A stretch of 61,941 nucleotides of DNA from Candidatus Poribacteria bacterium (GTDB lineage: Bacteria; Poribacteria; WGA-4E; WGA-3G): positions 1 to 61,941 of the forward strand of contig JAAXHL010000006.1 of assembly GCA_012270865.1 (NCBI GenBank). Direction: 5' to 3'. The notes beneath the pieces are model-generated. The model saw only the letters and a program-made list of their open reading frames with translations. It was not told where the DNA came from and did not search any database. The first letter of the stretch is position 1; the number at the start of each line of letters is the position of its first letter. Made by a program: the position numbers and the translations under genes. Of the stretch, positions 46,257 to 54,371 are shown one piece after another.

Positions 46257-47210
46257 TTAATCCGGCAAAGGCCCTTCTATCTGATCCACGAGGTGGATAG
46301 AGTGGATGACATCACGGAGGTCTGTCAGCGGGACTGTCTTGCTGCGGACACTGTCAACAAAATGTTGGTGCATCGTTAGCACACCTTCATAACTCGGTGA
46401 GTCGCGCTGATCAACACCGTCAACTTCCCAACCGCCCATCACACTTCTTTGGTTATCCTCATGAATTTCGATTTCTTCCGGAATCTTCATGTAACAACCG
46501 ATACCGACACCGTGTAATTCGGAGCGCAGCACACGTCCACCCGATGCGCGACTTCCGAAAAGCACACCTGTGACATTATTATCGAAACGGACGAAGGCGG
46601 TATAGAAGTTGCGTTGTTCCGCGCCAAAAGTGTCGCGATGCGCCGTGACTTCCACAGGTTCGCCACCTGCCATATAACGAAGTAAATCCACGACGTGGCA
46701 GACATCGTTCCAGAGGGTCGTCGTAAATTCGCGATTCCCGCCCAACATCTGTTTATTAAAGGTGGTGACGGCTAAGGTCACGGGCCCCTTTTCTGCGACG
46801 CGCCGCATGGCTTCACGAGTAACGGCGGCGTATCTGCGCTGAAATCCCACCATGCAGTAGACATCATTCGCGATTGCTGCCTCAAGTAATTGTTGCGTTT
46901 CGTCGCTGTTTGCACCCGGCGGTTTCTCTATGAAGAGATGCTTACCAGCGTTCAGACAATCCAAAGCGGGTTGCAAAATCCACTTCTCGTTCATAACACA
47001 ATAGACAACATCTAAATCCAAAGTATCCAACATTTTACGGTGATCTGTGAACGTATGCGGGAACTCGTATTTCTGTGCGACTTGCGCCAGCTTTCCTTCA
47101 TCAAGTTCACACGCGCCAAGCATCTCAACATCGTCTTCCAGACGGTTAACGCTCGGATAATGGGCACCTTGACTGCGTCCACCTGCACCGATAAATCCTG
47201 CTTTAAGCAT
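46257..47210 (-). CDS. Gfo/Idh/MocA-family oxidoreductase
   Basis: A 317-residue NAD(P)-dependent enzyme from ATG 47210 (GAGAGGAA upstream). Rossmann start AGFIGAGGRSQGAH (GxGGxxxG), EKP motif in FIEKPPGANSDE, and the C-terminal alpha/beta domain with DVCHVVDLLRYM. The family oxidises or reduces sugars and inositols. It fits the surrounding catabolic genes; substrate unknown. Confidence 0.9.
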   Translation of the reverse strand: MLKAGFIGAGGRSQGAHYPSVNRLEDDVEMLGACELDEGKLAQVAQKYEFPHTFTDHRKMLDTLDLDVVYCVMNEKWILQPALDCLNAGKHLFIEKPPGANSDETQQLLEAAIANDVYCMVGFQRRYAAVTREAMRRVAEKGPVTLAVTTFNKQMLGGNREFTTTLWNDVCHVVDLLRYMAGGEPVEVTAHRDTFGAEQRNFYTAFVRFDNNVTGVLFGSRASGGRVLRSELHGVGIGCYMKIPEEIEIHEDNQRSVMGGWEVDGVDQRDSPSYEGVLTMHQHFVDSVRSKTVPLTDLRDVIHSIHLVDQIEGPLPD

Positions 47211-47364
47211 TGGGAAGTTCCTCTCCGTCTTAGTATTCGCTAAATCATATCCACGAAAGTGTCCGTACTTTACCACAAAGTCGCGTCGATTTCAAGAAAA
47301 TTTTTCAGCGGTTCGATTGTGAATAACACCCCGAAAGATTCCTAAAAAATTGTAGTTTAAAAAT

Positions 47365-47394
47365 TTGAATTGTCTCGCTGTTTTGTGGTATTCT
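47365..47394 (+). promoter_or_regulatory. Probable promoter for PhyH gene at 47471
   Basis: TTGAAT at 47365-47370, 18-bp spacer, TATTCT at 47389-47394. Confidence 0.5.
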
Positions 47395-47470
47395 TAAAAC
47401 GACAGTGATTCTCAAGCAGTCGAAACGTTCTCTGTTTATGGAACAATTTGAAACTGAAAAGGAGATACGC

Positions 47471-48295
47471 ATGCCAGTTTTTGATGCAGAAGCCTTAGAA
47501 TTTTGGGAAGAACACGGTTATGTGGTCGTCCCGGAAGCGGTGCCACTTGAAAATTGTCGCGCTGCTGAACAAGCCGTCTGGGATTTTCTTGAAATGGACG
47601 GTGATGATCCGGATAGTTGGTATCCTGACCCGCCACGCCGGAGTATTATGGTGGAAATTTATCAACACCAAGCGTTGTGGAATAACCGTCAATACCCGCG
47701 TATTCATCAGGCGTTTTCAGAGATTTGGGAAAACGATAAACTCTGGGTCAGTTTTGATCGGGCGAGTATGAACCCGCCTGAACGTCCAGATTGGAAGTTC
47801 ACCGGTCCTTACCTCCATTGGGATATGTCGTTGGACAATATGCCGGTGCGTTTGAAGGTGCAAGGTGTGCTATATCTGGCGGATACACCCGGCAATCAAG
47901 GGGCGTTTACCTGTATTCCGGGTTTCCATCGGAAGTTAGAGGCGTGGCTGAACGACCTCCCAGAGGATGCGAACCCGCGGGAAGTGGTCAGAGAGTACCA
48001 AGCCGAGGCGGTACCGGTTGCTGGGAAAGCCGGGGATCTTGTAATCTGGCACAGCGCATTACCGCACGGCAGCAGTCCGAACTCCGCACAACGTCCTCGG
48101 ATGGCACAATACATCACGATGTCGCCCGCGCCGAATGAAGGCAAGGATACAAGTGAGGGGCGCGTCAAAGGATGGAGCGAACGGCTAACCGGTCTCGGAA
48201 AAGAGCAGAAAGAGAAAGAGCATTACCAGGGTAAGACCGCCGAATTGACACCGCTCGGAAAGAAACTCCTCGGACTCGAACCCTGGGTTGCGTAA
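47471..48295 (+). CDS. Phytanoyl-CoA dioxygenase (PhyH) family protein
   Basis: A 274-residue oxygenase from ATG 47471 (AAGGAG 7 nt upstream; earlier in-frame starts at 47438 and 47405 are weaker). FWEEHGYVVVPEAV opening, metal pair in PYLHWDMS, CIPGFHRKL, distal His in SALPHGSSPN and R in RPRMAQYI. Fourth member in this window; similar in the HWD block to a cyanobacterial and marine subgroup only by general pattern. Upstream of cydA by about 190 nt. Confidence 0.9.
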   Translation: MPVFDAEALEFWEEHGYVVVPEAVPLENCRAAEQAVWDFLEMDGDDPDSWYPDPPRRSIMVEIYQHQALWNNRQYPRIHQAFSEIWENDKLWVSFDRASMNPPERPDWKFTGPYLHWDMSLDNMPVRLKVQGVLYLADTPGNQGAFTCIPGFHRKLEAWLNDLPEDANPREVVREYQAEAVPVAGKAGDLVIWHSALPHGSSPNSAQRPRMAQYITMSPAPNEGKDTSEGRVKGWSERLTGLGKEQKEKEHYQGKTAELTPLGKKLLGLEPWVA

Positions 48296-48483
48296 GGTCT
48301 CTTTGTTGTTAAAGAATACGGTGGGTGCCTGTGACGCTCACTGATGTGCAGCTCGTGCATGAAGTAGAATTTTTAAATTTACCTTGCGGAGAAGTCAAGC
48401 GAGTCTATGTTTTAGAGCCAAACTTGTAAGAGTCGCCTTCCACTTCGTTTCAGGCTTGGTTTTGATGCTAAGAGGACACACTC

Positions 48484-49782
48484 ATGACAGATTTACTCGC
48501 AGCACGCGCACAGATGGCGATGTCACTGGCATTTCACATCATTTTCGCGGTCGTCGGCATAGCGATGCCGTTGTTGATGGTGATTGCCGAAGGATTGTGG
48601 ATCAAGACACGGGAGGAAGTCTACCTCACGCTGGCGAAACAGTGGGCAAAAGGCACAGCTATCATGTTCGCTGTCGGAGCCGTCTCCGGTACCGTTCTCT
48701 CTTTTGAACTCGGTTTGTTGTGGCCCAATTTCATGGCGTACGCCGGTCCGATTATCGGGATGCCGTTTTCACTGGAAGGGTTAGCATTCTTCCTTGAGGC
48801 GATCTTCTTAGGACTTTACCTCTACGGTTGGGAGCGTATCCCGAAATATGCACACTGGTTCGCGGGTATGATGGTGCTGCTCGGTGGCACCTTTTCCGGT
48901 ATCTTCGTTGTTACTGCCAACGCTTGGATGAACACACCTACCGGCTTCTCTATCGTCAATGGCGTGGTGACAGACGTTGATCCGATTGCAGCGATGCTTA
49001 ACCCCTCCTCATTCAGCCACGCACTCCACATGACGATCGCTGCATTCCTCACAGTCGGATTTGCAGTTGCTGGCATCCACGCCTATCTCCTCAGACGCGA
49101 CCCGGATAACCTGTTCCACCGTCGGGCTTATGGGATTGCCTTGAGTGTCGGTGCTGTGTTCGCTATCCTGCAGCCGATTTCGGGGGACATCAGTGCGAAA
49201 CGCGTCGCGAAGTACCAGCCTATCAAACTCGCGGCGATGGAGGCACAGTGGGAGACAGAGCGCGGCGCGCCTTTGCGTATCGGCGGTATCCCCGACGAAG
49301 ACGCTGAAGAAACACGATACGCACTTGAGATTCCGAAGGCACTCAGCTTCCTCGCACATTCCGATTTCAACGCAGAGATAATCGGGCTTAAAGCAGTGCC
49401 ACGCGAAGACCGTCCACCTGTGACAATCGTACACTTCGCATTTCAGATTATGGTCGCTTGTGGGATCGTGCTGATTATCGCTGGACTCCTTGGCGGTTGG
49501 CTTGCGTGGAAACACAAAAGTCTACCAACCCAACGTTGGTACCTGCGGTTCGTTACATTCTGCACGCCACTCGGATTTATCGCAATTGAAGCGGGTTGGA
49601 CGGTCACGGAAGTCGGACGGCAACCGTGGGTTATCTACAATATCATGCGTACATCGGAGGCAGTAACACCGATGCCGAATCTTGTCATCCCCTTTGTTAG
49701 TTTTACAGTGCTTTATATTTTTCTCTCAATTATTGTTTTCGTCCTCATGCGCCGACATATCTTCCAAAGTCCACGCTTGTAG
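48484..49782 (+). CDS. cydA: Cytochrome bd-type quinol oxidase subunit I
   Basis: A 432-residue multi-helix protein. Haem ligands are visible: H18 (AFHIIFAVVG), the second in SHALHMTIAAF, and the Met in the GRQPWVIYNIMRTSEAV block. The GWTVTEVGRQPW motif is diagnostic. About 90 residues shorter than E. coli CydA because the Q-loop insert is missing, as in short-Q-loop bd oxidases. Oxidises quinol and reduces O2 with high affinity. Followed by cydB. Confidence 0.95.
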   Translation: MTDLLAARAQMAMSLAFHIIFAVVGIAMPLLMVIAEGLWIKTREEVYLTLAKQWAKGTAIMFAVGAVSGTVLSFELGLLWPNFMAYAGPIIGMPFSLEGLAFFLEAIFLGLYLYGWERIPKYAHWFAGMMVLLGGTFSGIFVVTANAWMNTPTGFSIVNGVVTDVDPIAAMLNPSSFSHALHMTIAAFLTVGFAVAGIHAYLLRRDPDNLFHRRAYGIALSVGAVFAILQPISGDISAKRVAKYQPIKLAAMEAQWETERGAPLRIGGIPDEDAEETRYALEIPKALSFLAHSDFNAEIIGLKAVPREDRPPVTIVHFAFQIMVACGIVLIIAGLLGGWLAWKHKSLPTQRWYLRFVTFCTPLGFIAIEAGWTVTEVGRQPWVIYNIMRTSEAVTPMPNLVIPFVSFTVLYIFLSIIVFVLMRRHIFQSPRL

Positions 49783-49850
49783 GGGCGTGCAAGATAGGAA
49801 GCATAGGTGTCAATTTTAGAAGAAAAACCGCCTCTGACCCAGGCCCGGTA

Positions 49851-49871
49851 GGTTCGGTTTGCAACCGAACC
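49851..49871. repeat. Dispersed hairpin repeat, GGTTCGGTT type
   Basis: Perfect 9-bp arms GGTTCGGTT/AACCGAACC around TGC, between cydA and cydB. It is a variant of the GGTGCGGTT hairpin at 32255. It splits an otherwise compact operon. Confidence 0.7.
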
Positions 49872-49963
49872 GGATTCTACGCGGAAAACTTGAAGACTTA
49901 AGAACCTCTCCAGTCCCGTAGGGGACGGTATGTCTATAGCAGCTAAAAGGTGAAGAGAGTCCT

Positions 49964-50989
49964 ATGTTGACCCTCGAATTTTGCGTCGCAGGTGTGATGC
50001 TTATCTCCTTGATTATCTATATGTTGACGGGTGGAGCGGATTTTGGCGGCGGTGTTTGGGACCTGTTCGCAACGGGTCCACGGACGAAAGCGCAACGCAC
50101 GCTTATCGCACAAGCCATCGCACCCATCTGGGAGGCGAACCACGTCTGGCTGATCGTAATTGTCGTGCTGCTTTTCGTGGCATTTCCAGTCGGATTCGCC
50201 GCGATGAGTACGGCATTACACATTCCATTGACGCTAATGCTTATCGGAATTGTACTCCGAGGCTCAGCATTTGTGTTTCGCACCTACGATGTCCAATCCG
50301 ATACAACACACCGCCGTTGGAGCCGAGTCTTCGCTATCGGGAGTGTCATCACGCCTGTGATGTTGGGGGTTACGTTGGGTGCGGTTGCGTCTGGCACAAT
50401 TCATGTTGACGTAGAAACTGGTGTCGTAGAGACCGATTTTGTCTCAGCGTGGTTCGCGCCGTTTCCGTTCGCGATCGGTTTTTTCACCTTGACGCTCTGC
50501 GCACTGCTTGCGGCAGTGTATCTTACGCTGGAGACGGATGACCCAGAGTTACAAGAGGATTTTCGGCGACGCGCCCTCATCGCAGCGGTGAGCGTCGGTG
50601 CGATGGCTGGATTGAGTTTTATCTTATCCGCTGACGGGGCACCGACAATTCGGCATGGACTCGGTAGCGCATCTTGGTCAATTCCTTTTCAAGTCTTGAC
50701 GGGCGCGACGGCATTGTGGGCAATCTGGACTCTTTGGAACCGTCAATTCCGACTCGCACGTCTCCTCGTCCCGATACAGGTGACACTGATTATCTTCGGT
50801 TGGGGATTGGCGCAGTATCCGCATCTTGTCACACCGGACTTAACCTTTTCAAATACGGCTGCACCAGATACTGTACTACGTCCGGTACTGATTGTGCTGG
50901 GTGTCGGCATTGTGCTGTTAGTGCCTGCGTTCTGGTATCTTTACGCTGTATTTAAGGGGACATCTCGAAAAACGAAGCAAACTGAATAG
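49964..50989 (+). CDS. cydB: Cytochrome bd-type quinol oxidase subunit II
   Basis: A 341-residue membrane protein with conserved MLTGGADFGGGVWDL, APIWEANHVWLI and FPVGFAAM. About eight or nine helices. Forms the heterodimer with CydA, and both are on the same strand, separated by a 181-bp repeat-bearing spacer. No CydX is obvious. Confidence 0.95.
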   Translation: MLTLEFCVAGVMLISLIIYMLTGGADFGGGVWDLFATGPRTKAQRTLIAQAIAPIWEANHVWLIVIVVLLFVAFPVGFAAMSTALHIPLTLMLIGIVLRGSAFVFRTYDVQSDTTHRRWSRVFAIGSVITPVMLGVTLGAVASGTIHVDVETGVVETDFVSAWFAPFPFAIGFFTLTLCALLAAVYLTLETDDPELQEDFRRRALIAAVSVGAMAGLSFILSADGAPTIRHGLGSASWSIPFQVLTGATALWAIWTLWNRQFRLARLLVPIQVTLIIFGWGLAQYPHLVTPDLTFSNTAAPDTVLRPVLIVLGVGIVLLVPAFWYLYAVFKGTSRKTKQTE

Positions 50990-51036
50990 GAGATCGGTAC
51001 TTACCAAGACGACTCGGCGTGAATCCTTGAAGATAA

Positions 51037-51068
51037 ACGCGCCCGCTATACAAACACAACGGGCGCGT
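51037..51068 (-). terminator. Probable rho-independent terminator of the Cys-rich operon
   Basis: Perfect 9-bp arms ACGCGCCCG and CGGGCGCGT around a 14-nt loop, followed on the minus strand by TTATCTT. It lies 32 nt after the last minus-strand stop codon. It may also stop cydB transcripts from the other side, though the plus-strand tail is A-rich. Confidence 0.55.
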
Positions 51069-51099
51069 CAAAAGAAAAAAGTTGAGTGTTTTTTGGACC

Positions 51100-51648
51100 T
51101 TAGAGCCAGTGATACCCGCCATTGATGCATTCGGTTGGACCGTTCTGACACGGTGTCAGGGTCGCACCGCACCCCGAGCGTTTACACGTCTTTGTTTCCG
51201 TATGAAGAGACGCATTCGGATCACACGTCCAATACCCGCTGCCACAACCGTTGGAACACAATGGCACATGGTGTTCTGTCCGTGAGGATGCACCCGAACA
51301 CCCCGTGTAACTCGCACCACCACAAGGAACTAACGTTGGCGGATACGTGTGCGTATGCTGCGAACACTCGTAATACCCCGAAGAGTTGGTACACGTGTTA
51401 CCATTAGCATCGGTCTGTGTACACGACGAAATATACGTCTTATGGTCATGTGACTCCTGACACTTATAGCCAGAATGCGATCCACATGTATAGGTGCCAT
51501 AAGTGTGATCACCACTCACGGATGTTAAATGCGCACCACACGCATGATACGACACTGTCCCATTACACGTCCCCGAATTACTACAAAGACACGGTGAAGA
51601 ACAATGAGACGTACAATGCCCACGCAACGCTCTTACCACCCGTCGCAA
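51100..51648 (-). CDS. Cys/His-rich repetitive protein, possibly the continuation of the 51581-51916 frame
   Basis: About 180 residues with many Cys and His in short irregular repeats (HCTSHCSSPCLC, YHACGAH, YKCQESHDH, YYECSQHTH, GYWTCDPN). This suggests multiple Zn or other metal sites or a dense disulfide fold. It has no signal of its own, starts with TTG and overlaps the previous gene by 68 nt in another frame. It is better explained as the C-terminal part of that secreted protein after a frameshift. No known family recognised. Confidence 0.55.
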   Translation of the reverse strand: MRRVVRALRGHCTSHCSSPCLCSNSGTCNGTVSYHACGAHLTSVSGDHTYGTYTCGSHSGYKCQESHDHKTYISSCTQTDANGNTCTNSSGYYECSQHTHTYPPTLVPCGGASYTGCSGASSRTEHHVPLCSNGCGSGYWTCDPNASLHTETKTCKRSGCGATLTPCQNGPTECINGGYHWL

Positions 51649-51916
51649 ACGCGGTCAGACCGACACCAAACGCAGACGCAACCGTCATCGTCGAACCCCG
51701 CTGAATCGAGGCTTTGTTCGCCTCATACTTCGTACCTAACTTATCCATCGCATTACCCCACTTGTCTACTTTACGCGCAGCAAGCAAAGTTTTTGTGATT
51801 TCCTTGGCTAAGTATCCTTCGTAATTGGTCAAAGGTTCATAATCATCTGCAGAGGACAACACAGTAAACAGTGAAAGCAGCGTCAGAAATACAAGTGTCG
51901 TAGAAAATAAACGCAT
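51581..51916 (-). CDS. Small secreted protein, probable N-terminal part of Cys-rich protein
   Basis: A 111-residue frame with signal peptide (about 1-22) and a hydrophobic helix near 75-110. Its start overlaps the upstream stop (TAATG), so translation is coupled. The final residues ALYVSLFFTVSL overlap the start of the Cys-rich frame. A shift near 51610-51645 would fuse both into an exported protein with a membrane or spacer segment and a Cys/His-rich tail. Confidence 0.6.
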   Translation of the reverse strand: MRLFSTTLVFLTLLSLFTVLSSADDYEPLTNYEGYLAKEITKTLLAARKVDKWGNAMDKLGTKYEANKASIQRGSTMTVASAFGVGLTAFATGGKSVAWALYVSLFFTVSL

Positions 51917-52656
51917 TATCTGTTATCCTCCGGTATAAAGGTTGAAGGTGTATAAGTCGTCGGCGCATTTGAAGGTTTATACTTCGCCCGAGGAAAACTT
52001 GAGGGTATATCCATTTCCAAGAGCTCCGCGTCGTATTCCCATGTTATCCACCCCAACTTCATTAGATCGAAATCTCGGTGAGGTCTCTCCAATCGGCGCG
52101 ACTGCGGAAAACTGTGAAAGTGCTTCTGCCATTGACGAATGACCGCCCTCGCTTGAGCGGCAATCGGGTTGTGGAAATCTCTCTCATTGTAGTAGAATGC
52201 CAGGTAATGGCTTCGTGCAAGTTCGTTGGCTTCCACGTCATCAGCTCGGAAGGGCGGGATCCATTCCGCACTCCAATGCCCCCGATCTATCGACTGCTGG
52301 CGAAGTGCCTCAACAGGGTGCGATTGTAAGAGCGCATGGTGGGGGTAAATGACTTCACCCTCGGAATCCGTCTGAGAGGTTTCGGACCCGTCCGCATCAC
52401 CGATAACAGGAGCGGGGACATCATGCGGTTCCGCGTGCGACGTACCATCAGCATGGAAATGCCCATCCTGTTCGGGCGGCTCAACAACAGTCGCTTCGAT
52501 TGTCGGTTCTTCTGTCGGTTTCTCTAAGGGTTCTACCACCTTGTAAATCACTATCGGCTCGGGTGGGGGTTGTATCAAGAGCAGGTAAAGCCCGACACCT
52601 ACGATTGCCACCAGAAACACCCAGATCGTTAGTTTCCAGTATTTTCGGAGTAACAT
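51916..52656 (-). CDS. Membrane-anchored protein with His-rich segment, copy B
   Basis: A 246-residue protein from ATG 52656 (AAGGAG 6 nt upstream). One N-terminal helix (about 8-30), then QPPPEPIVIYKVVEPLEKP and a His/acidic segment HFHADGTSHAEPHD that could bind metal. The periplasmic part is charged and helical. Paralogue of 53045-53725. Its downstream overlap with the next gene shows operon structure. Metal handling is inferred from composition and neighbours. Confidence 0.65.
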   Translation of the reverse strand: MLLRKYWKLTIWVFLVAIVGVGLYLLLIQPPPEPIVIYKVVEPLEKPTEEPTIEATVVEPPEQDGHFHADGTSHAEPHDVPAPVIGDADGSETSQTDSEGEVIYPHHALLQSHPVEALRQQSIDRGHWSAEWIPPFRADDVEANELARSHYLAFYYNERDFHNPIAAQARAVIRQWQKHFHSFPQSRRLERPHRDFDLMKLGWITWEYDAELLEMDIPSSFPRAKYKPSNAPTTYTPSTFIPEDNR

Positions 52657-52696
52657 GTTTATCTCCTTATCACCGATACACGTCTGCATCGGCGGA

Positions 52697-53048
52697 TTAT
52701 TTGACGACTTCAGCATCAGCACCAAACCCCGCAGTCGCTAACGCAGAGATTAGCACAGAACTTTTAACTTGACTCTTGACAACGACGCGTCTATCTAAAA
52801 CCGAGACCGAGACGATCTCCAATTCACCTTCTACTTTACCGAGTGCCGACCGCACTATAGGCTTCGTTGACATGATACTCTGCGTTAGGCATGTTATCAT
52901 CGTACCAAACAACCAAGTAGTTCGAAGCACTGGTTACATTTGCCATATCAGGGTATGGCGGTGCGGTATTGGGTGTCACGGGGATAATAAGGATGGCGAT
53001 CCCCAACAAAATGAGGAACAGAATGGTAACAGATCGGACAATTTTCAT
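52697..53048 (-). pseudogene. HMA-like protein lacking CxxC, frameshifted
   Basis: From ATG 53048 (overlapping the previous stop) comes a secreted start with hydrophobic helix ILFLILLGIAILIIP, then NYLVVWYDDNMPNAEYHVNEA. Near 52860 the frame must shift to reach IVRSALGKVEGELEIVSVSVLD, closely matching the HMA protein at 53738. One deleted base near TATAG would join them. The Cys-Gly-Gly-Cys loop is replaced by DDNMPNAE, so metal binding is lost. Degenerate paralogue of the selenoprotein. Confidence 0.65.
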
Positions 53049-53725
53049 TGGGTATCTCCTCCTTCTTTTAGAGCTTCTCTTGCACGTTTGATGGAATCGG
53101 GTCCGAACTTTAGCGTGATAGGCGGTGCAGGGACATACGACGGGTCGTGTTTTCTCGGTACAGAGGCACGTAACTGCTCCGGATCTATCCCATTCATCCT
53201 TAACAACGGGTCATCTACCAAATCCCTCTGGAGTTTCTTTAATTTGTCTCTATACTCACCTTCTCCGTAGTACCCCTGGATGAGTTTTCCGGCAAGTGTA
53301 TGGTGTTCCCAAAAAGCGTCATGTCTCTCCCAAAAGGGTATGTCAAGGTCTAACAAGATTTCTGCGTGTCTGCGGATGGCTTCTTCTGGGTTGTCAAGGA
53401 ATGACATATCCCGGGCTTTCGGGGCTGCGTTGTTTTTTGCGACAGGTGTCTCTGTCTCTACAGGTGACGACTCCGCCACGGGCTCATGCGTTTCAGCGTG
53501 CCAGGTCCCATCCGCATGGGTATGTCCGCCTTGTTGCTGTTGTGGCGGTTTCTCAACAACAGGCGTTTCTGTTGTGGGTTCTTCCGCCTGTTTCTCTAAG
53601 GGTTCAACCGCCTTGTAAATCACAATCGGGTCAGGTGGCGGTTGTATCGCAAGGTAGTAAATCCCCACGCCCACAATCGCCACAAGGAACACCGAGAGCG
53701 GTAGCCAATACTTTCGGATAAACAT
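53045..53725 (-). CDS. Membrane-anchored protein with His-rich segment, copy A
   Basis: A 226-residue protein from ATG 53725 (AAGGAGG 6 nt upstream). Helix about 8-27, then QPPPDPIVIYKAVEPLEKQ, and GGHTHADGTWHAETHE, a His-rich motif shared with copy B. C-terminal charged helices. Lies 12 nt after the HMA selenoprotein gene and overlaps the degenerate HMA gene by 4 nt (ATGA). Possibly binds the same metal as the HMA protein. Confidence 0.65.
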   Translation of the reverse strand: MFIRKYWLPLSVFLVAIVGVGIYYLAIQPPPDPIVIYKAVEPLEKQAEEPTTETPVVEKPPQQQQGGHTHADGTWHAETHEPVAESSPVETETPVAKNNAAPKARDMSFLDNPEEAIRRHAEILLDLDIPFWERHDAFWEHHTLAGKLIQGYYGEGEYRDKLKKLQRDLVDDPLLRMNGIDPEQLRASVPRKHDPSYVPAPPITLKFGPDSIKRAREALKEGGDTQ

Positions 53726-53737
53726 TTGAGTCCTCCT

Positions 53738-54019
53738 TTATTTCACAACTTCTGCACCGAACCCCGCTTTCGCTAACGCGGTTATCAGCACATCACTTTT
53801 GACGTTACTTTTCACAACAACTTTTCGGTCTAAAACCGAGACCGAGACGATCTCTAATTCACCTTCAACTTCACTGAGTGCCGACCGCACTTTTTCAGCA
53901 CACCCGCCTCAGTCCATACCTTCAATACTGAACGCAATCACCTCGGTTGAGGGACCGCAACCGATCAATAACATCACAACGACCAACAATAGGACAGACG
54001 ATAAACGGATAACAGACAT
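53738..54019 (-). CDS. HMA-domain lipoprotein, predicted selenoprotein (Sec37)
   Basis: A 93-residue frame, ATG 54019 with GGAGGT upstream. Lipoprotein signal with lipobox LLIGC (C21), then one heavy-metal-associated domain. The domain's metal-binding loop GMDCxxC reads GMD-U37-GGC40: the first Cys codon is TGA (53911-53909), with the rest of the HMA fold continuing (AEKVRSALSEVEGELEIVSVSVLD). A hairpin with loop GGTCG starts 23 nt after the UGA. Selenol/thiol metal or mercury binding or redox is inferred. Head of an operon with two His-rich anchored proteins. Confidence 0.8.
53877..53891 (-). promoter_or_regulatory. SECIS-like hairpin after UGA37
   Basis: Minus-strand stem AGTGC/GCACT with loop GGTCG. 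The loop begins 23 nt after the UGA, and GGUC is also the start of the loop in the E. coli fdhF SECIS. Confidence 0.65.
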
Positions 54020-54035
54020 AGTGATACCTCCACGG

Positions 54036-54101
54036 GGTTATAAGTTATAAGGGGTAGGAAACCGTCTTATGGAAAGTCCGAACACCTCTTAACTTATAAC
54101 C
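54036..54101. repeat. Inverted repeat GGTTATAAGTTA
   Basis: Arms GGTTATAAGTTATAAG (54036-54051) and CTTAACTTATAACC (54088-54101) pair over 12-14 bases, just upstream of the HMA selenoprotein start. Could be a leader hairpin or terminator of the upstream frame. Confidence 0.5.
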
Positions 54102-54371
54102 TACCACCTTTTCACAATCGGGCGGTTGGACATCGGGAACACACGGACTGCGTGGCGAACACTTCTCTGTTTCCGCACTCGCACGGTATTTCAAGAAAAT
54201 CGACACCGAAACCCCCAGTCCACAAAGAAAGAGAATCAAAGGGATTTGCTTTTCAAAGCGGTTCTCCTTCAAACAAAAAGTCGCAACGCGAGGGAAAACA
54301 TCATATCTTTCACAAAAGTTAACGATATTCGCAATCGAAATGTGTAAAGGGTCGCGTTCGATAAAATACAA
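54045..54371 (-). CDS. Possible small membrane protein with Cys-rich tail
   Basis: A 108-residue frame with a membrane segment IPLILFLCGLGVSVSIFLKY and Cys-containing tail EKCSPRSPCVPDVQPPDC. The start codon is a TTG inside a 20-bp tandem repeat and no ribosome site is convincing. It ends 25 nt before the HMA selenoprotein gene. Listed because its orientation and composition match the operon; may not be translated. Confidence 0.3.
   Translation of the reverse strand: MYFIERDPLHISIANIVNFCERYDVFPRVATFCLKENRFEKQIPLILFLCGLGVSVSIFLKYRASAETEKCSPRSPCVPDVQPPDCEKVVGYKLRGVRTFHKTVSYPL

Noticed and set aside
11281..54019. Genetic code with UGA as an ordinary sense codon
   Set aside because: Several intact genes end at UGA, for example the cytochrome at 10910, the TRAP permease and the small TPR gene at 32342, so UGA is normally a stop.
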